From Thermohalobaculum sp039184865 (GTDB lineage: Bacteria; Pseudomonadota; Alphaproteobacteria; Rhodobacterales; Rhodobacteraceae): 64,000 nucleotides of DNA. Numbering within the stretch: the first letter of the stretch is position 1; every line of letters starts with the position of its first letter. The notes beneath the pieces were generated by a model. It was not told where the DNA came from. It made no database searches and saw nothing but the letters and a program-made list of their open reading frames with translations. Of this stretch, positions 52,313 through 61,212 are shown one piece after another. The stretch is from assembly GCA_039184865.1 (NCBI GenBank), contig JBCDAV010000024.1:17576-81575 (forward strand). The letters are read 5' to 3'. Both the position numbers and the translations under genes were made by a program.

Positions 52313-52933
52313 ATGCGCAGGTTCACCGACAGCAAACTGGTGGTTGCCAGCCACAACGAGGGAAAGGTTTCGGAAATCCGCGCCCTGCTCGCGCCGTACG
52401 GGATCGAGACGGTCTCGGCCAAGGAACTGGATCTGCCGGTGCCCGATGAGACCGAGACGAGCTTTCAGGGCAACGCCAGTCTGAAGGCGCGCGCGGCGGT
52501 GGCGGGATCCGGCCTGCCCGCGCTGGCCGACGATTCCGGGATCGAGATCGATGCGCTGGATGGCGCGCCGGGCATCTACACGGCCGACTGGGCCGAAACT
52601 CCGAACGGGCGCGACTTCATGATGGCGATGACGCGCGCCTGGAACGAGGTGCAGGCCAAGGGCGCTGAACCGCCCTTCAAAGCCCGCTTCAATGCCTGCC
52701 TGAGCCTCGCCTGGCCGGATGGCCACGAGGAGACGATCCTCGGCATCGCGCCCGGCACGCTGACCTGGCCGCCGCGCGGCGACAATGGCTTTGGCTACGA
52801 CCCGATGTTCGTGCCCGATGCCGGCGACGGCCGGACCTTCGGCGAAATGCCGTATGACGAGAAAGAGGCGCTCAGCCACCGGACCGACGCCTTTCGCAAG
52901 CTGAAGGCTGTTTTTGAGGGAGACGCGCCATGA
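52313..52933 (+). CDS. rdgB: XTP/dITP pyrophosphatase RdgB (HAM1 family)
   Basis: Removes non-canonical purine nucleoside triphosphates (dITP, XTP) from the pool. The 206 residues carry the family motifs SHNEGKVSEIRALL, ETGT-type ETETSFQGNA, the catalytic ADDSGIEIDALDGAPG, and the later GDNGFGYDPMFVPDAG and SHRTDAFRKL. The ATG at 52313 is 2 bases after the previous stop, and its own stop overlaps the next gene (ATGA). The order rph-rdgB-hemW is common in alphaproteobacteria. Confidence 0.96.
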   Translation: MRRFTDSKLVVASHNEGKVSEIRALLAPYGIETVSAKELDLPVPDETETSFQGNASLKARAAVAGSGLPALADDSGIEIDALDGAPGIYTADWAETPNGRDFMMAMTRAWNEVQAKGAEPPFKARFNACLSLAWPDGHEETILGIAPGTLTWPPRGDNGFGYDPMFVPDAGDGRTFGEMPYDEKEALSHRTDAFRKLKAVFEGDAP

Positions 52934-53445
52934 TCCGCACACTCGCCTTCGCGCTGGCGGCCCTTGCATCCTCGGTCGGCACGGGCTGGGCCGACGGCTT
53001 CGCGGTCCGCGACCTGCAGACGCTGAGCGTCGACACCTCGGGCTACACCGGAGACAGTACGTTCGATTACGGCGCGCGCGAGCCGAACCGCCTCACGGTC
53101 TTCTGCGCCGAGTGTTCTACGACGACGGCGATCGACGTCATCATCGCGCGGAGCGAGGACGGCACCGAGGAGCGCTACCGCTCCGGCGAGACGACGATCG
53201 AGAAGATGGAGGCGCAGTGCAAGGCGCGCAGCCCGAGTTGCGAGCTGGAGGCATCGCAACTGGGCGACGCCGTCGGCTGGGTCACGCGCTACGAGGTCGG
53301 CGGCCGCGCGGGCAGCACGACGGTGCTGTTCCTCGACGGCGATCAGCTTATCATCCGCTCCATCGCGGGCGATCTCGAAACCGCGTTCGCGAACGGACAG
53401 GTCGCGGTGGCCACAATCGGCCGCAGCATCGTGCGAGGGGAATGA
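52930..53445 (+). CDS. Exported protein of unknown function
   Basis: 171 residues with a Sec signal (MIRTLAFALAALASSVGTGWA, cleavage near residue 21). The mature part has four cysteines as pairs (FCAEC, and CKARSPSC), which could form disulphides in the periplasm. The ATG overlaps the rdgB stop by 4 bases, and the next gene begins one base after its stop. Not recognised. The content is dominated by short beta strands (GRAGSTTVLFLDGDQLIIRS). Placement within a cytoplasmic-enzyme operon is notable. Confidence 0.75.
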   Translation: MIRTLAFALAALASSVGTGWADGFAVRDLQTLSVDTSGYTGDSTFDYGAREPNRLTVFCAECSTTTAIDVIIARSEDGTEERYRSGETTIEKMEAQCKARSPSCELEASQLGDAVGWVTRYEVGGRAGSTTVLFLDGDQLIIRSIAGDLETAFANGQVAVATIGRSIVRGE

Positions 53446-53446
53446 C

Positions 53447-53830
53447 ATGGCCCGCAAGCTGATCACGACAGGATCTCCGTTCGAGGAGAAGTTCGCCTAT
53501 TCGCGCGCCGTGGTGCAGGGCGACTGGTGCTTCTGTGCGGGCACGACGGGGTTCGATTACGCGACGATGACGATGCCCGAAGACCCGGCGGAGCAGACCC
53601 GCAACATCTTCGAGACGATCGGCAAGGCGCTGGACGAGGCCGGCTTCTCGATGGCCGACATCGTGCGCATCCAGGTGACGGTGACGGACGCGGCGCACTG
53701 GGAAGCCTCGGCCGCGGTCGTGCGCGACTATCTCGGCGATGTGCGCCCGGCGAACACCACGGTCGTCTGCGATCTGATGACGCCCGAGATGAAGATCGAG
53801 ATCGAGGCAACCGCCTATCGGGGCGCCTGA
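53447..53830 (+). CDS. ridA: RidA/YjgF-family enamine-imine deaminase
   Basis: Trimeric hydrolase of reactive 2-aminoacrylate-type enamines or a related imine. The 127 residues have the family fold: GSPFEEKFAYSRAVVQGDWCFCAGTTG at the N-terminus, QTRNIFETIGKALDEAGFSMADIVR in the middle, and RPANTTVVCDLMTPEMKIEIEATAYRG, where the conserved Glu of the active site (IEIEA) is present. The Arg expected near 105 is partly altered (PANTT in place of RxA/SR), so specificity may differ. Overlaps the downstream small gene by 1 base. Confidence 0.88.
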   Translation: MARKLITTGSPFEEKFAYSRAVVQGDWCFCAGTTGFDYATMTMPEDPAEQTRNIFETIGKALDEAGFSMADIVRIQVTVTDAAHWEASAAVVRDYLGDVRPANTTVVCDLMTPEMKIEIEATAYRGA

Positions 53831-54003
53831 TGGCCGACGACGAGCGCGACGAATACGCGGAAAAGCACTGGCCGGTCCTGCTGATCGGCTGCTGCCTGCT
53901 GATCCTGTGGTACACGCTGGGCGACAACGGCTTCGCGGGGGCGGCCGGATTTCTGGGTCTTGGATGGTTGGCATGGATGCGTCTCATCAAGCCGAAGCTC
54001 TGA
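53830..54003 (+). CDS. Small single-pass membrane protein of unknown function
   Basis: 57 residues. The acidic N-terminus (MADDERDEYAEKHWP) is followed by one or two short hydrophobic stretches (VLLIGCCLLILWYTL and AAGFLGLGWLAWM) and a basic tail (RLIKPKL), consistent with a tiny inner-membrane protein. The ATG overlaps the ridA stop by one base, and its 3' end overlaps the hemW start by about 31 bases. Too short for homology judgement, but the overlaps on both sides support it as a gene. Confidence 0.6.
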   Translation: MADDERDEYAEKHWPVLLIGCCLLILWYTLGDNGFAGAAGFLGLGWLAWMRLIKPKL

Positions 54004-55193
54004 CCGGCGCGATCGCCGTTCCCGTGGCGGCGCAGCAGGACTGGCGCCACGGCGGGTTCGGCGTCTACGTCCACTGGCCGTTCTGCCTCGCGAAGTGCCC
54101 CTATTGCGACTTCAACAGCCACGTTTCGCGCTCGGTCGATCAGGCCGCGTGGCTGACAGCGCTGGTGGCGGAGGCCCGGCACATGCGGTCGCTGACCGGG
54201 CCGCGCCGGGCCGATACGATCTTCTTCGGCGGCGGCACCCCCAGCCTGATGCCGCCCGAAACGGTGGCGGCGATCATCGAGGCGGTCGATCGGCTGTGGG
54301 GCCTGGCACCGGGGGCCGAGATCACGCTCGAAGCCAACCCGACCAGCGTCGAGGCCGCCAAGTTCCGCGACTACGCGACAGCGGGCGTCAACCGGGTGTC
54401 GATGGGCGTACAGGCTTTGAATGACCGCGATCTGAAGGCGCTCGGGCGGATGCATTCGGCGGCCGAGGCGCGTGCGGCTTTCGACATCGCCCGGTCGGTC
54501 TTCCACCGGGTCAGCTTCGATCTGATCTATGCCCGGATGGGCCAGAAGCTCGAGGACTGGGAGGCCGAACTGGGCGAGGCGATGGCGATGGCAATCGATC
54601 ACCTCTCGCTCTATCAGCTTACCATCGAACCCGGGACGCGGTTCCACGATCTCCACCGGATCGGCAAGCTGACGGTTCCGCTCGATAGCCGGGCGGCCGA
54701 CATGTACACGCTCACGCAGGAGATGACCGCTGCTGCGGGGCTGCCCGCCTACGAGATCTCGAACCATGCCCGTCCCGGTGCCGAGAGCCGGCACAACCTG
54801 ATCTACTGGCGCTACGGCGACTATGTCGGGATCGGGCCGGGTGCGCACGGGCGCATCACCGCGCCGGACGGCGTGCGCTCGGCGACCGAAACCACCCGCG
54901 ATCCGGCACGCTGGCTGGCCGAGACCGGTGCGCGCGGCCATGCGCTGAGCCACACCGAGGAAATCCCGCCGCGCGATCAGGCGCTGGAGTACGCGATGAT
55001 GGGGATGCGGCTCGACGAGGGGATCGATCTGGCCCGGTTCACCGCGCTGGCAGGCGCGCCGCCGGGCGCCGCCCGGATCGAGAGCCTGTGCGAAAGCGGT
55101 CACCTGCGTCTTGAAGATGGATATCTGCTGCCCACCTCTGCCGGTAGGATTGTGCTGAACACGGTTCTGTCGCACCTGTTGACGGATGTTTAG
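53973..55193 (+). CDS. hemW: Radical SAM haem chaperone HemW
   Basis: 406 residues of the HemN-like subfamily that transfers haem rather than oxidising coproporphyrinogen. The radical SAM cluster motif CLAKCPYC (Cys38, 42, 45) lies in VYVHWPFCLAKCPYCDFNSH. GGGTPSLM and NPTSVEAAKFRDYA are SAM-binding blocks, and LSLYQLTIEPGTRF and the HNLIYWRYGDYVGIGPGAHGR region are typical of HemW. The ATG at 53973 is the first good start, inside the preceding small gene; an ATG at 53964 is possible. It closes the rph-hemW run. Confidence 0.92.
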   Translation: MDASHQAEALTGAIAVPVAAQQDWRHGGFGVYVHWPFCLAKCPYCDFNSHVSRSVDQAAWLTALVAEARHMRSLTGPRRADTIFFGGGTPSLMPPETVAAIIEAVDRLWGLAPGAEITLEANPTSVEAAKFRDYATAGVNRVSMGVQALNDRDLKALGRMHSAAEARAAFDIARSVFHRVSFDLIYARMGQKLEDWEAELGEAMAMAIDHLSLYQLTIEPGTRFHDLHRIGKLTVPLDSRAADMYTLTQEMTAAAGLPAYEISNHARPGAESRHNLIYWRYGDYVGIGPGAHGRITAPDGVRSATETTRDPARWLAETGARGHALSHTEEIPPRDQALEYAMMGMRLDEGIDLARFTALAGAPPGAARIESLCESGHLRLEDGYLLPTSAGRIVLNTVLSHLLTDV

Positions 55194-55219
55194 GACCGGA
55201 CTGCCATGACAGGGCATGG

Positions 55220-55594
55220 ATGCGGATACTCTGGACCATAGCCGGATTTCTGAGCTTCGCGCTCGGCGCGATCGGGGCGTTCCTGCCACTGTTGCCCACC
55301 GTTCCCTTCATGCTTCTGGCGGCGTTCTGCTTCGCGCGCGGGTCGGACCGGTTCCACCGCTGGCTGATGGCGCACCCGCGCTTCGGCCCCGCGATCCGCG
55401 ACTGGCAGGAAAACGGCGCGATCTCGCCCGGCGGCAAGCGCGCCGCGATGATCGCGATCGGCCTGACCTTCGGGATCTCGCTGCTGATCGGCCTGGCGCC
55501 GATGATCCTCGCGATCCAGGCGGTGGTGCTGGGCTGCGTCGTGGCCTTCATCCTGACGCGGCCGAGCGGCCCGCAGGTGTCCGGACGATCCTGA
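55220..55594 (+). CDS. YbaN/DUF454 small membrane protein
   Basis: 124 residues matching the DUF454 family. The signature FLPLLPTVPFMLLAAFCFARGSDRFH lies in the first half (two helices), followed by HPRFGPAIRDWQENGAIS and two further helices (MIAIGLTFGISLLIGLAPMIL). The start at 55220 has no strong ribosome site but matches the family. Function unknown; found widely in bacteria near haem and iron genes, and here it follows hemW in the same direction by about 26 bases. Confidence 0.85.
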   Translation: MRILWTIAGFLSFALGAIGAFLPLLPTVPFMLLAAFCFARGSDRFHRWLMAHPRFGPAIRDWQENGAISPGGKRAAMIAIGLTFGISLLIGLAPMILAIQAVVLGCVVAFILTRPSGPQVSGRS

Positions 55595-55667
55595 GACCTT
55601 GCGTCCGCTTGAGAGGGCGCCGACCCCGTGCTAGGCGCGCTCCGCTTCTGAGCTGAGGACGATCCCG

Positions 55668-56336
55668 ATGATTTCACGACGCGCCAAGTCGGCTTTCTAT
55701 GCGCTTGCAGGACCGGTGATGACCCTGAACGGCTGGGTCTGGCGGCACTTCCGCAAGCCGCGTGTCGGCGGCGAGCATGTCTGCGTGCAGCTCGGCCCGG
55801 GGCGCGAGAAATACCTCGACGGCTGGGTCAACGTCGATGCCAACATGTTCACCGGCAAGTGCGATATCTGGGCGGATCTGCGCAATCCGCTGCCGTTCGC
55901 CGATGGCTCGGTCGATGCCGTCTACTCGCATCACGTGATCGAGCACCTGCCGGACATGTGGGCGCATTTCCGCGACGTGCATCGCGTGCTCAAGCCGGGC
56001 GGCGTTTACCGCGTCGGCGGGCCGAACGGCGAATCGGCGGTGAAGAAGCTGATGGAAGGCGATCATTCGTGGTTCCCCGGGTTTCCCGACGATCATGACA
56101 GCATCGGCGGGCGCTTCGTGAACTTCGTCTTCTGCCGCAACGAGCATCTGACCATGCTGACCGAGAGCTTCGTGCAGGAGATTGCGTCCAAGGCAGGCTT
56201 CCCGGAGGGCAAGCGCAAGATGCAGACCAAGGAAACCGACTTTCCGCACCTCTTCGAGCCGTGCCTGAAGACCGAGCACGAAAAGTTCTTCGACTGCCCC
56301 AGAACGCTGCTGCTGGAATTCCAGAAGGCTGCGTGA
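55668..56336 (+). CDS. Class I SAM-dependent methyltransferase
   Basis: 222 residues. SAM-binding: LGPGREKYLDGWVNVDAN (the motif I region), then the acidic CDIWADLRNPLPFADGSVDAVYSHHVIEHLPDM (motif II/III) and HRVLKPGGVYRVGGPN. The fold is a Methyltransf_11-like domain; the HHVIEH segment is typical of sugar- or lipid-associated methyltransferases. The ATG at 55668 follows TGAGGAC. No neighbour clarifies its substrate. Confidence 0.85.
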   Translation: MISRRAKSAFYALAGPVMTLNGWVWRHFRKPRVGGEHVCVQLGPGREKYLDGWVNVDANMFTGKCDIWADLRNPLPFADGSVDAVYSHHVIEHLPDMWAHFRDVHRVLKPGGVYRVGGPNGESAVKKLMEGDHSWFPGFPDDHDSIGGRFVNFVFCRNEHLTMLTESFVQEIASKAGFPEGKRKMQTKETDFPHLFEPCLKTEHEKFFDCPRTLLLEFQKAA

Positions 56337-56654
56337 CGCGCAGACATGCCGATGGCGCCGGATGCCGTCCGGCCCCTGCGTCCCATCGTTTTCTCGAAGG
56401 ATCGGCGGGCTTGCGCCGGACCGGCGCGTTCCAGCCTCGCTGCGGGTCCCTTTCGGGTCCAATCAGTCGGTGTGACAGCGCTGCCACGGTCATTTTCGGT
56501 CGGTGACCGCGACGCCGCGTCCGGGACGCTACCCCATTCGCGGCACCGCTCGTCCGGACGACGGGGACACGGCGCCTCACGGCAGGCCCCCGGCTCGCGG
56601 GCGACCTTTTAGGCAAGTTTGATTAAATTTCTCTGAAGGGCGGGCTTTGAGGCG
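56337..56654. other. Intergenic between convergent genes, no gene recognised
   Basis: 318 bases between the methyltransferase stop and the mutS stop. Short inverted stretches occur in the GC-rich part, but no clean terminator with a T-run. An AT-rich patch (about 56612-56633) may separate the two transcripts. Confidence 0.4.
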
Positions 56655-59333
56655 TCATTTCCGGTCCGCAGGCAGCAGCGCGACAAGCTCGTAGACGAGG
56701 TCCAGCGCCTCGCGCGGGGTCAATTCGTCGGGGCGGACCTCGCGCAGTCTGGCATCGGCCTCGGACGGCTTTGCCGATGCGGACATCGGTTGCGGGACGT
56801 GAACCGAGAAAAGCGGCAGGTCCTGCGCCAGTGCGGCAGCCGCGCCAGAGCCCTCGCGCGCGCCGGCCTCCAATCGTTCAAGCACGTCGCGGGCGCGGTC
56901 GACGACCGCTTGCGGGAGACCGGCGAGCCGGGCCACCTGAACGCCGTAGGACCGGTCCGCGGCGCCGGGCCGGACCTCGTGCAGAAAGATAACGTCGCCA
57001 TCCCACTCGCGCACTGCCACCGTCGCGGGCCGAAGCTGGTCGAGCTGATCGCAGAGCCCCGTAAGCTCGTGATAGTGCGTAGCAAAGAGGCCGCGGCACT
57101 GGTTCACCGCGTGCAGATGTTCGAGCGTCGCCCAGGCGATCGACAGGCCGTCCCATGTCGCGGTGCCGCGCCCGATCTCGTCGAGGATGACCAGCGCGCC
57201 GCGCCCTGCCTGATTGAGGATCGCGGCGGTCTCGACCATCTCGACCATGAAGGTCGAGCGCCCGCGCGCGAGATCGTCGGCGGCACCGACCCGGCTGAAA
57301 AGCTGATCGACGACACCGATATGCGCCGTCTCGGCGGGGACGAAGAGACCGGCCTGCGCGAGAATGGCGATCAGTGCGTTCTGGCGCAGAAAGGTCGACT
57401 TACCGGCCATGTTCGGCCCGGTGAGCAGCCAGATCGGCGCGGCTCCGGCCTGTTCGGCTGAGAGCGTGCAATCGTTGGCGACGAAGCTCTGGCCCTGGCG
57501 CTTGAGGGCTTGCTCGACGACCGGGTGCCGCCCGCCGGTGATCTCGAAGGCGCGGCTGGGATCGACCCATGGCCGGACCCAGCGATCCTCGATCGCCAGC
57601 TCGGCATTGGCGGCGGCGACATCGATTGCGGCCAGCGCGCGCGCTGTTTCCGAGATCTGCGCCTGCCACTCCAGAACGGCGGCCCGCAGCTCGACGAAGA
57701 GGCGCTTTTCGATCTCGAGCGCCCGTGCCCCGGCGTTGACGATCTTGGACTCCAGTTCTGACAGTTCGACCGTGGTGAAGCGCACGGCGTTCGCGAGCGT
57801 CTGGCGATGAATGAAGGTCTCGTTCAGCGGCGCCGACATCAGCTTTTCGGCGTGCAGGGCCGTGACCTCGATGAAGTACCCGAGGACGTTGTTGTGCTTG
57901 ATTTTCAGCGCCTGGACGTCGGTCTCCCGCGCGTAGTCCGCCTGCATTCCGGCGATCACGCCCCGGCCTTCGTCGCGCAGGGTGCGCGCCTCGTCGAGGT
58001 CGGCGTCATGGTCTCCGGCGATGAAGCCGCCATCGCGGGCGAGAAGCGGCGGCTCGGCGACCAGTGCCGTATCGAGCAGATCGACGAGATCGTCGTGGCC
58101 GGAAAGCGCACGCCCGGCGTCGGCGAGGAGCGCCGGCAGTCCGGCAATCTCCGACAGGGCCTGCGCGAGACCCGCAGCACCGGCAAGACCCGCGCGGATC
58201 GCGGCGAGATCGCGCGGACCGCCCCGGTCGAGCACGAGCCGGGAGAGCGCGCGCTCGATCTCGGGCACGGCCTTGAGGTCCGCCCGGATCTGGTCGCGCA
58301 GTTCGCGATCCTCGACGAGGTGCTGGACCATGTCCTGCCGCGCTGCGATCTCGGCCGTGTCGGTGAGGGGCGCTGAGAGCCGGGTCTCCAACAGACGCGC
58401 GCCCGCGCCGGTGAGCGTCCGGTCGACCGATGCCAGCAACGAGCCTTCACGCCCGCCCGACATGGCGCGGCTGAGCTCGAGATTGCGCCGGGTCGCGGCA
58501 TCGATGCGCATGACCCCCGTGGCGGATTCCCGCACCGGCGGCTTCAGCATCGGCAGGCGGCCTTTCTGGGTCAGCTCCAGATAGTCCGCGAGCGCACCGA
58601 GCGCTGAGAACTCGGCGCGCGAGAAGGCGCCGTACCCATCGAGCGACTGGACCCGAAACAACCGGCAGAGCCGCGCTTCGGCCGAGGCGGAGTCGAAGGA
58701 CGCGCCGCCGAGCGGGGTCGCGACAGCGCCGGTCTCCTCGATCTGTTCGCCCAGCGGGTCGGTCAGTTCGTCGATCCGGTCGAGCACGAGCACCTCGCGC
58801 GGCGATACGCGCGCGAGCATCGGCCCCAGCCCCGACCGGGCCAGCGGGGCGACGGACAGATCCCCGGTCGAGACATCGGCCCAGGCCAGTGCACCGTCGC
58901 CGCGGATCTCGGCCCAGGCGGCCAGGAAGTTGTGGCGCCGGGCGTCGAGCAGGGTCTCTTCCGTCAGCGTGCCCGGCGTGACCACGCGGGTCACGTCGCG
59001 TTTCACCACCGCCTTGGACCCGCGTTTCCTTGCTTCGGCCGGGTCCTCGACCTGATCGCAGACGGCAACCCGGAACCCTTTGCGGATCAGCGTGAGCAGG
59101 TAGTTGGTCGCCGCGTGCAGCGGCACGCCGCACATCGCGATGTCCTCGCCCAGATGCTTGCCGCGCTTGGTCAGGGCGATGTCGAGCGCTGCCGCCGCGT
59201 GCACCGCATCCTCGAAGAAAAGCTCGTAGAAGTCGCCCATCTGGAAAAACAGCAGGCAGTCGGGATGGGCCTGCTTGATCTCGAAATACTGCGCCATCGA
59301 AGGCGTGACGCCGGGCGGGATGGTGGCGGACAT
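56655..59333 (-). CDS. mutS: DNA mismatch repair protein MutS
   Basis: Recognises mismatches and starts repair. The 892 residues show the mismatch-recognition domain with FFQMGDFYELFFEDA (the Phe-x-Glu mismatch-contacting motif), connector and clamp domains, then the C-terminal ATPase with Walker A GPNMAGKSTFLRQN, Walker B LVILDEIGRGTATWDGLS and the dimer signature. The start at 59333 follows the standard family opening; the upstream 29 codons are an open extension into the divergent promoter. The gene is divergent from the EamA transporter. Confidence 0.97.
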   Translation of the reverse strand: MSATIPPGVTPSMAQYFEIKQAHPDCLLFFQMGDFYELFFEDAVHAAAALDIALTKRGKHLGEDIAMCGVPLHAATNYLLTLIRKGFRVAVCDQVEDPAEARKRGSKAVVKRDVTRVVTPGTLTEETLLDARRHNFLAAWAEIRGDGALAWADVSTGDLSVAPLARSGLGPMLARVSPREVLVLDRIDELTDPLGEQIEETGAVATPLGGASFDSASAEARLCRLFRVQSLDGYGAFSRAEFSALGALADYLELTQKGRLPMLKPPVRESATGVMRIDAATRRNLELSRAMSGGREGSLLASVDRTLTGAGARLLETRLSAPLTDTAEIAARQDMVQHLVEDRELRDQIRADLKAVPEIERALSRLVLDRGGPRDLAAIRAGLAGAAGLAQALSEIAGLPALLADAGRALSGHDDLVDLLDTALVAEPPLLARDGGFIAGDHDADLDEARTLRDEGRGVIAGMQADYARETDVQALKIKHNNVLGYFIEVTALHAEKLMSAPLNETFIHRQTLANAVRFTTVELSELESKIVNAGARALEIEKRLFVELRAAVLEWQAQISETARALAAIDVAAANAELAIEDRWVRPWVDPSRAFEITGGRHPVVEQALKRQGQSFVANDCTLSAEQAGAAPIWLLTGPNMAGKSTFLRQNALIAILAQAGLFVPAETAHIGVVDQLFSRVGAADDLARGRSTFMVEMVETAAILNQAGRGALVILDEIGRGTATWDGLSIAWATLEHLHAVNQCRGLFATHYHELTGLCDQLDQLRPATVAVREWDGDVIFLHEVRPGAADRSYGVQVARLAGLPQAVVDRARDVLERLEAGAREGSGAAAALAQDLPLFSVHVPQPMSASAKPSEADARLREVRPDELTPREALDLVYELVALLPADRK

Positions 59334-59443
59334 AGGGGGCCTTTGCTGCTCGCCTCCGGGGATATCATCTGCACCCCGAAACACAATCATCGTGCTGGCC
59401 TTCCCGTGAACGCGGTGCAATCCTCTGCGCGGGGGAGATCAGG

Positions 59444-60382
59444 ATGAGCCGTGCCGCGACCGGAGTGATTTGGGCACTCGCTTTCGTGGCGCTCGAATCG
59501 CTTCAGTTCGTCTTCTTCGGCGGCATCTTCCAGCGGGTCAGCTCGGTCCTTTTCGGAAGCATCGCCTTCGCTATCGTCGTGGCCGGATTCGTCGGCTGGA
59601 GCGCGTGGCGGCGCAGAGAGGACCTTCTCAACGCCATTCGGCAACCCGGACTGCTGCTGCTCATCAACGTCACGGCGACCGCTTCGTGGCTGATGCTGCT
59701 TCTGGCCGTTCAGATCATCGAACCGGCAACCGCCTATACCGTCGGATCGGGGGCGATGCCGATTGCTGCGTGGGCTGCGTATCGTCTCGGCTTCGCGGAG
59801 AGCGATGCGCCCCGCAACAGGGCCGAGAAGTTAGGCATCGTTTTGATCGGGTTCAGCCTGATCTACCTGTCCGCAATCACGGTTGCCGGATGGTCGGGCT
59901 TCGCCCGGGGCGGACCCGTTGCAGCCATGACGGGGATCGCGCTCGCCTTTGCCGAAGGCGTCTTGTTCACGTTCCTGCTGATCTTCTGCCGGCGCCTCAA
60001 CCGCAGCGGCGTCGGGCCAAGCACCGTTTTCGGCATCCGCTTCGTGCTCTACGTGATCGTGGCAGGTATGCTCGCCGGGGCGGGCTTCGACGCGAAAGGC
60101 ACGATCGGTTCTGGGGAGCTTTCCATCTTCGTCGCCCTCGGCTTGCTGTTGATCGTCCCGCCGCTCTTCGCGCTCCAACAAGCCGTCAGCCTGGTATCGA
60201 CGCTGACAATCAGCGTCCTGACCGCGCTCGGGCCCTTCGTGATCTTCGTTCTTCAGTCGGTTGAAGGGCGCGTCGACCATTCCTGGGCCACGCTGTTCGG
60301 GCTGACCCTGTTCTTCGCGGGAGCGAACCTGTCAGCGATCGGCGCCGTTCGCGCACAAACCCGGACTCCCGTGTCCGGTTGA
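59444..60382 (+). CDS. EamA/DMT-family transporter
   Basis: 312 residues with about ten hydrophobic helices in the drug/metabolite transporter superfamily layout (two EamA halves). The first half runs MSRAATGVIWALAFVALESLQF to VGSGAMPIAAW; the second from ITVAGWSGF to FVIFVLQSVEG. A cytoplasmic connecting loop carries several Arg residues. The ATG follows GGGGGAG. It is divergent from mutS and upstream of the GntR gene by about 120 bases. Substrate unknown; it might export a metabolite but nothing ties it to oxalate. Confidence 0.75.
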   Translation: MSRAATGVIWALAFVALESLQFVFFGGIFQRVSSVLFGSIAFAIVVAGFVGWSAWRRREDLLNAIRQPGLLLLINVTATASWLMLLLAVQIIEPATAYTVGSGAMPIAAWAAYRLGFAESDAPRNRAEKLGIVLIGFSLIYLSAITVAGWSGFARGGPVAAMTGIALAFAEGVLFTFLLIFCRRLNRSGVGPSTVFGIRFVLYVIVAGMLAGAGFDAKGTIGSGELSIFVALGLLLIVPPLFALQQAVSLVSTLTISVLTALGPFVIFVLQSVEGRVDHSWATLFGLTLFFAGANLSAIGAVRAQTRTPVSG

Positions 60383-60410
60383 GCGCGCCGCAACACCAAA
60401 ATCCGATGCA

Positions 60411-60429
60411 TTGGCATCTGGTATGCCAG
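60411..60429 (+). promoter_or_regulatory. GntR-type operator candidate, upstream copy
   Basis: TTGGCATCTGGTATGCCAG contains the near-palindrome TGGTATGCCA (60419-60428). It matches the site at 60455-60473 at 15 of 19 positions. The two lie 44 bp apart, about four helical turns, in front of the GntR-family gene at 60501, consistent with autoregulation. Confidence 0.5.
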
Positions 60430-60454
60430 AAACCTGTTGCAGGGATTTCTGGAT

Positions 60455-60473
60455 TTGGTACATGGTATACCAG
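60455..60473 (+). promoter_or_regulatory. GntR-type operator candidate, promoter-proximal copy
   Basis: TTGGTACATGGTATACCAG contains the perfect palindrome TGGTATACCA (60463-60472), of the form bound by FadR/FCD-type GntR regulators (TGGT...ACCA). It ends 27 bases before the GTG start of the regulator and is the better of the two sites. Confidence 0.55.
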
Positions 60474-60500
60474 CTTTGGAGGGCGGCGACGGGAGGCCTC

Positions 60501-61202
60501 GTGAGCACGCAATTGAACCTCAAACCGGTCGATGGCTCGTTCAGTCTGAAGGAGCACATCTACGGCGTGCTGAAGACCTCGATCATGGATCTCGACATCT
60601 ATGCGCCGGAGACCAACCTGCGCATGGACGAGCGCACGCTGGCCGATCAGCTTGGCATCAGCCGCACGCCGATCCGCGAGGCGATCATGCGGCTGGAGCA
60701 GGAAGGCTTCGTCGAAATCCAGGCGCGGCGCGGCGTGTTCATCAAGCGCAAGTCGCTGAACGAAATCCTTGAGATGGTCACGGTCTGGGCGGCGCTGGAG
60801 TCGATGGCGGCGCGGCTGGCCTGCGCCGAGGCGGATGATGCAGGCATCGCAGAGTTGCGCCGGATCGGCACGCGCTACACCAAGGACAAGGCGGTGGCGA
60901 ACATCAGCGAGTACTCCGAGGTGAACATCGAGTTCCACCTGCACATTCTCGGCCTGTCGAACTGTTCGATGCTGCAGGAGATTGCCGAGGGCCTGTTCAC
61001 TCATCTGAAGGCGATCCGGCGCAAGGGCATGGCGGATACGCGGCGGGCCGACCGCTCGGTCGTCGATCACATGAACATCATCGAGGCGATCGAGGAGCGC
61101 AACGCCGATCTCGCCTCGGAACTGGTTCGCGAACATACGATGCGGCTGCACGACTATCTGCGTCGCAGCTGGAAACACATAATCGGCCCGGAAGAGGCCT
61201 GA
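60501..61202 (+). CDS. GntR-family transcriptional regulator (FCD/FadR subfamily), likely of oxalate genes
   Basis: 233 residues. Winged-helix DNA-binding domain near residues 15-75 with LADQLGISRTPIREAIMRLEQEGFVEIQARRGVFIK, then an FCD helical effector domain with the metal- and ligand-binding region around NIEFHLHIL and VDHMNIIEAIEERN. The start is GTG at 60501 behind GGGAGG; a longer frame runs across the palindromic sites. It lies 10 bases upstream of oxc and is expected to respond to oxalate or a CoA ester, controlling itself and oxc-frc. Confidence 0.9.
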   Translation: MSTQLNLKPVDGSFSLKEHIYGVLKTSIMDLDIYAPETNLRMDERTLADQLGISRTPIREAIMRLEQEGFVEIQARRGVFIKRKSLNEILEMVTVWAALESMAARLACAEADDAGIAELRRIGTRYTKDKAVANISEYSEVNIEFHLHILGLSNCSMLQEIAEGLFTHLKAIRRKGMADTRRADRSVVDHMNIIEAIEERNADLASELVREHTMRLHDYLRRSWKHIIGPEEA

Positions 61203-61212
61203 GGAGGGAAAC

